Shown piece by piece: positions 7,797-10,202 of a stretch of DNA of 10,202 bases. The first letter of the stretch is position 1. The number at the start of each line of letters is the position of its first letter. Origin of the DNA: JALZAH01 sp051000755 (GTDB lineage: Bacteria; Actinomycetota; Acidimicrobiia; Acidimicrobiales; Palsa-688); assembly GCA_051000755.1 (NCBI GenBank), contig JBPCNZ010000104.1, positions 1 through 10,202 of the forward strand, in the 5' to 3' direction. A program made the translations under genes and the position numbers. Below the pieces are notes generated by a model. It ran no database searches and was not told the origin of the DNA. It worked only from the letters and a program-made list of their open reading frames with translations.

Positions 7797-8063
7797 ATGT
7801 TGCTCAAGGCCGCCACCTGGTTGCGCACCAACGCCGAGCGGTACCTGATGATCGCCGCCGAAGCGGACATTGCCAAGCGCTACGCCCACCGGGGCCCCTC
7901 CCGGCCGAAGGGGCTGCTCGGCCTGTTCTTCCTGACCGTCTTCGTACCCGTGTACCGGGCCATCCCCTGGAAGATCCGCTCCGTGCTGATCACGGCCATG
8001 CCCGGTTCCCACCACCAGACCTGGACCCCCCGGGACCGCCACACCCAAACTCCCGCTGTCTAG
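7797..8063 (+). CDS. small single-helix membrane protein, unknown function
   Basis: An 88-residue protein I do not recognise. Residues about 1-38 are charged and mixed (RTNAERYLMIAAEADIAKRY, then PSRPKG). GLLGLFFLTVFVPVYRAI (about 40-57) is hydrophobic enough for one membrane-spanning or membrane-associated helix, and a His/Thr/Pro-rich tail follows with no cysteine. It starts five bases after the flavoprotein stop, with a GGAAG site, and ends in the TAG that begins the strong hairpin at 8062. The tight spacing suggests it works with the flavoprotein, perhaps anchoring it at the membrane, but that is inference. Base composition matches its neighbours, so it looks like a real coding gene rather than an overrun. 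Confidence 0.75.
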   Translation: MLLKAATWLRTNAERYLMIAAEADIAKRYAHRGPSRPKGLLGLFFLTVFVPVYRAIPWKIRSVLITAMPGSHHQTWTPRDRHTQTPAV

Positions 8064-8095
8064 GAGGTGCGAGGCCCGAAGGCCTCGCATCTCCT
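8062..8095. terminator. 15-bp hairpin terminator between convergent genes
   Basis: AGGAGGTGCGAGGCC (8062-8076) pairs with GGCCTCGCATCTCCT (8081-8095) around a CGAA tetraloop, with one G-T wobble. It begins inside the stop codon of the small membrane protein and lies 27 bases past the end of the convergent gene. It can therefore serve both directions. There is no T-run on either side. Confidence 0.85.
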
Positions 8096-8121
8096 GGTGC
8101 TTCAGTGGTCGGTTGGTGCGC

Positions 8122-8607
8122 TCAGACCGTCCACGTCTGCATGACCAGAGCGCCCTCCTTGCGGGCGGTGAGGGTGGCATCGAGCACATCGAGCGGGTTG
8201 ATGGGCTTGACGCCTTCCATCATGTCGACCTCCCGCATGCCGTAGAGAGCGGCAGCGGAGAATCGGCAAGCGTAGACCTTCCCACCCTCGTCCATGAACG
8301 TCTGCAACTGCTTGTTGTAACCGAGAGCGCCGGGAAACGCCTCGTCGCCGACCTTGGGGAACCCGCGGGCGGCGGACGCCATCAGCGAGCCCGGGCCGAA
8401 CAGCACGATGCTCGTGTCGAAGCCCTTCCGGTTGATCCGGGTTGCGGTCAACATGTTGACCAGCCCTACGGAACCCTCAAAAGGGACGGTGTGCATGAAG
8501 ATGTACGCCTTCTCGCCGGGCTCAGCCTGGATGTCCTCGAAGACCTTGTCCTCATAGTCGACAATGGCATCGCCCTTCTTGACCCTCTCACCCACGATTT
8601 GTACCAC
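8122..8607 (-). CDS. MSMEG_0572/Sll0783-type nitrogen-starvation protein (DsrE-like fold)
   Basis: The 161 residues contain the order of motifs I associate with the MSMEG_0572/Sll0783 family: HTVPFEGSVGLVNMLTATR (about 39-57), LFGPGSLMASAARGFP (about 69-84), GDEAFPG (87-93), EGGKVYACRF (107-116), GVKPINPLDVLD (132-143) and the end TWTV. The fold is DsrE/F-like. Cys114 is the only cysteine. Usual members have an ALYGHGE-like segment, where this one reads ALYGMREVDMMEG, so it may be a divergent branch. Sll0783 of Synechocystis is linked to nitrogen starvation and polyhydroxybutyrate build-up; the biochemical role is unknown. The start is GTG, supported by AGGGAG seven bases upstream. It converges on the flavoprotein unit across a shared terminator and does not belong to the same transcript. 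Confidence 0.78.
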   Translation of the reverse strand: MVQIVGERVKKGDAIVDYEDKVFEDIQAEPGEKAYIFMHTVPFEGSVGLVNMLTATRINRKGFDTSIVLFGPGSLMASAARGFPKVGDEAFPGALGYNKQLQTFMDEGGKVYACRFSAAALYGMREVDMMEGVKPINPLDVLDATLTARKEGALVMQTWTV

Positions 8608-8614
8608 GTTTCGA

Positions 8615-8620
8615 CTCCCT
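8615..8620 (-). promoter_or_regulatory. ribosome binding site of the Sll0783-type gene
   Basis: AGGGAG on the minus strand, preceded by a second purine run (GGAG), ends seven bases before the GTG at 8607. It decides for this GTG over a later start. Confidence 0.7.
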
Positions 8621-8675
8621 CTCCTGTTGATCCATCTCGGTGTGCGACCTCACTATGCTAACACTCATACCGGCC

Positions 8676-8690
8676 GTTGACCATGTCAAC
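8676..8690. promoter_or_regulatory. perfect palindrome GTTGACCATGTCAAC over a -35-like box
   Basis: Six-base arms GTTGAC and GTCAAC flank CAT. On the minus strand the right arm supplies TTGACA (8689 to 8684), a consensus -35 box pointing at the Sll0783-type gene 77 bases away. The -10 box is unclear: TATGAG lies 14 bases further and TAGCAT 23 bases further. A dimeric regulator bound here would cover the -35 box. Confidence 0.6.
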
Positions 8691-9161
8691 AGGGCATGAA
8701 CAATGACCGATGCTCCAGAATGTCGGTAGCACCATTCTCGACACTGACCGCCTCCCACCCCCGCGGGTGCCCCGCCGACCGCGACTGGTGCCTGGTCGGT
8801 GAGCCGATCCCGGCGTTGTAAAGGGCTTTTGGTCCATCGACGCCCTCACCCGGGGCCAAAGAACCCCTGACATCAGTCCGGTTCTGACCGAAACAAGGTC
8901 ACAGTCATCCCAACATCGGGTGCATTCTTTCGCCCCCGAACCCCCGAGTTGGATCGGATTCCAGGGGCCCCACAAAGGATCCCCTAAACTGACCCGGAAA
9001 CGGGAGACAAAAGCCATCATCTGCTGCCAGACCGCTGGCCTTTCCCGACGGTGGCCGTCCTTGGCTCGTCGGTGACGTACACGTAGTCACCGTCCGTGGC
9101 CGCTCGGTGTGTGCGCGGACGTGGCGAAATGAGATGGGTGCAGTTCCGTTGTAGGGAGTAG
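8691..9161. other. long stretch without a credible gene, with several short inverted repeats
   Basis: No open frame has recognisable protein content. Short inverted repeats seen are AGAATG/CATTCT (8717-8722 and 8733-8738), CCGACC/GGTCGG (8775-8780 and 8794-8799), TGACC/GGTCA (8885-8889 and 8897-8901) and CGGTGAC/GTCACCG (9070-9076 and 9086-9092). The stretch is less GC-rich than its neighbours. It may combine control DNA with relics of earlier insertions. No tRNA or rRNA pattern is visible. Confidence 0.55.
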
Positions 9162-9181
9162 GTAACTGTTCAGGGGGGTGG

Positions 9182-9196
9182 GCGCGCGGAGCGCGC
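9182..9196. other. perfect GCGCGC-GGA-GCGCGC hairpin in the IS leader
   Basis: Six-base arms around GGA lie 43 bases before the transposase start. GAGCGCGCG occurs again at 9211-9219 as a direct repeat of 9190-9197 and its neighbour. Such leader hairpins often limit transposase expression from outside transcripts; that role is inferred here. Confidence 0.55.
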
Positions 9197-9239
9197 GATA
9201 GTCCACCACTGAGCGCGCGGGGCTTGCCAGAATGGTGTT

Positions 9240-10202
9240 GTGGCAGGCGCCGACCGGACCTACGAGCTGCTCGCTGAGTGCGCCCGGCTGGTTGCCGACA
9301 ACGCCACCCTCGCAGCCGAAAACGCCCGCCTGGCAGCTGAGAACTCCGATCTTCGCTCCCTCGTCGCCCGTCTCGAGGCACGCATCGCGGAGCTGGAGCA
9401 CCGGCAGGGACAGAACTCGGGGAACTCGTCGCTGCCACCGTCACGCGACGACGCCGAGGCCAGGGCCGCACAGGCCGCGAAACGCCAGTCGAGGCGGACC
9501 AAGACCGGGCGCCGTCAAGGCAAGCAGCCCGGCGATCCCGGCGCTCATCTCGGCCGTGTCGCCGATCCCGACCGCGTTTTGCGGCATGCCCCGAGCTCGT
9601 GTCGTTGTTGCGGGGCGGGACTGGCCGACGCCCCCGTGACAGGAACCGAGTCGAGGCAGGTGTTCGATCTACCCGAACGTCGGGCGCAGGTGACCGACCA
9701 TGTTGTCGAGCGCCGCCGCTGCGGTTGCGGGGCGGAGACCAAAGCCGGCTTCCCACCCGAAGCGACCGGCCCAACATGCTTCGGCCCGGCGGTCCGTGCC
9801 GCGGGGTTGTATCTGCTGGTCCGCCAACACATCCCCGTGGGCCGGGCCGCGGAGATCCTCACCGACCTCTTGGGGGTGGCGGTGTCGACGGGGTTCCTGT
9901 CGTCGCTGGTCGCCGAAGGCGCTGACGGTCTCGAAGGCTTCATGGGCGACCTGGGCGACGCCCTCGCCGCAGAGCCTGTCGCCGGGGCGGATGAGACCTC
10001 GGTGCGCGTCGCCGGGGTCAAGTGGTGGTTCCACGTGTGTTGCACCGGCCTGTTCACCTTCTTGGGCGTCCACCCCAACCGTGGGTTGGCCGCCACCGAC
10101 CACTTCGGGATCCTGGGCCGCTTCCACGGCACCTTGACCCATGACCGCTGGGCGCCGTATTGGCACTATCAGGACATGCGACACGCCGTTTGTAACGCCC
10201 AT
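9240..10202 (+). CDS. IS66-family transposase (3' end outside window)
   Basis: The frame is open through the right edge, giving 321 residues of an expected total of about 450-520. Residues about 8-53 form a leucine-zipper-like coil (RLVADNATLAAENARLAAEN). The IS66 motif QNSGNSSLPPSRD follows at 58-70. Next is a basic linker and a zinc-binding set, Cys121-X2-Cys124 with Cys161-X-Cys163. The DDE catalytic domain shows the first Asp251 in GADETSVRV and the second Asp302 in THDRWAPYW, followed by HAVCNAH at the window end; the catalytic Glu should lie beyond it. The GTG at 9240 is the first start after an in-frame TGA at 9210, with no strong ribosome binding site. The visible part is intact and could be active. 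Confidence 0.92.
   Translation, partial: MAGADRTYELLAECARLVADNATLAAENARLAAENSDLRSLVARLEARIAELEHRQGQNSGNSSLPPSRDDAEARAAQAAKRQSRRTKTGRRQGKQPGDPGAHLGRVADPDRVLRHAPSSCRCCGAGLADAPVTGTESRQVFDLPERRAQVTDHVVERRRCGCGAETKAGFPPEATGPTCFGPAVRAAGLYLLVRQHIPVGRAAEILTDLLGVAVSTGFLSSLVAEGADGLEGFMGDLGDALAAEPVAGADETSVRVAGVKWWFHVCCTGLFTFLGVHPNRGLAATDHFGILGRFHGTLTHDRWAPYWHYQDMRHAVCNAH

Larger units (their letters stand above)
9162..10202 (+). mobile_element. IS66-family insertion element, left part (right end outside window)
   Basis: The transposase at 9240 is of the IS66 type, and no tnpA or tnpB gene precedes it. The element therefore resembles the single-gene (ISBst12-like) branch. The left boundary is a guess at GTAACTGTTCAGG (9162-9174), which looks like an IS66-type terminal repeat. 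It cannot be confirmed because the right end and target duplication are outside the window. The real edge could lie elsewhere between about 9090 and 9240. Confidence 0.6.

Noticed and set aside
8885..8901. TGACC-GAAACAA-GGTCA considered as a GlnR nitrogen-control box.
   Set aside because: The spacing and half-site order do not fit GTnAC-n6-GAAAC, and it is about 280 bases from the nearest gene start.
8658..9020. A minus-strand frame of 120 codons in the gene-free right region.
   Set aside because: It has no good ribosome binding site and no motif, and it runs into the promoter and palindrome of the Sll0783-type gene.
1..10202. CRISPR arrays, tRNA or rRNA genes, toxin-antitoxin pairs, phage genes.
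   Set aside because: No regular repeat-spacer pattern, cloverleaf, rRNA-like stretch or phage protein motif was seen on either strand.

Overview
The window is very GC-rich and uses C/G-ending codons throughout. It has several GTG starts, a BTAD/SARP-type regulator gene, a mycobacterial-type (MSMEG_0565) glycosyltransferase and an IS66 element. Together these suggest an actinomycete-like bacterium; the sequence does not settle genus or class.

Left part (1-1971, plus strand): the 3' half of fdrA runs in from outside the window. It overlaps by 4 bases a GT-B glycosyltransferase of the MSMEG_0565 type, a family known from the conserved 'Nit1' gene cluster linked to nitrogen starvation. A GC-rich hairpin follows. 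Then comes a 379-base gene-free stretch (1972-2350) with a long inverted repeat and a C-rich tract.

Middle (2351-5612, plus strand): one large regulator gene (winged helix, BTAD, STAND/AAA-like ATPase, helical repeats; about 1086 residues when rejoined). It is broken by three separate one-base indels near 3044, 4674 and 5459. All the other complete genes are intact.

Right-middle (5705-8607): a minus-strand XRE-cupin regulator faces a plus-strand two-gene unit through an 83-base divergent control region with a tandem operator-like repeat. The unit encodes a flavin disulfide-reductase-like enzyme with a candidate redox Cys44 and a small one-helix membrane protein. A strong 15-bp hairpin separates it from a convergent minus-strand gene of the MSMEG_0572/Sll0783 type (DsrE-like fold, single Cys114). 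That gene's start region carries a perfect 15-base palindrome over a TTGACA box.

Right end (8608-10202): about 630 bases without a credible gene but with several short inverted repeats, then the left part of an IS66-family insertion element whose transposase runs off the window.

Taken together, two families of the Nit1/nitrogen-starvation cluster (MSMEG_0565 and MSMEG_0572) occur with FdrA, a protein tied to oxamate/allantoin nitrogen recovery. Between them lie a locally regulated flavoprotein unit and a decaying or mis-sequenced large regulator. A functional link between the flavoprotein and the DsrE-like protein is a hypothesis from context and chemistry only.
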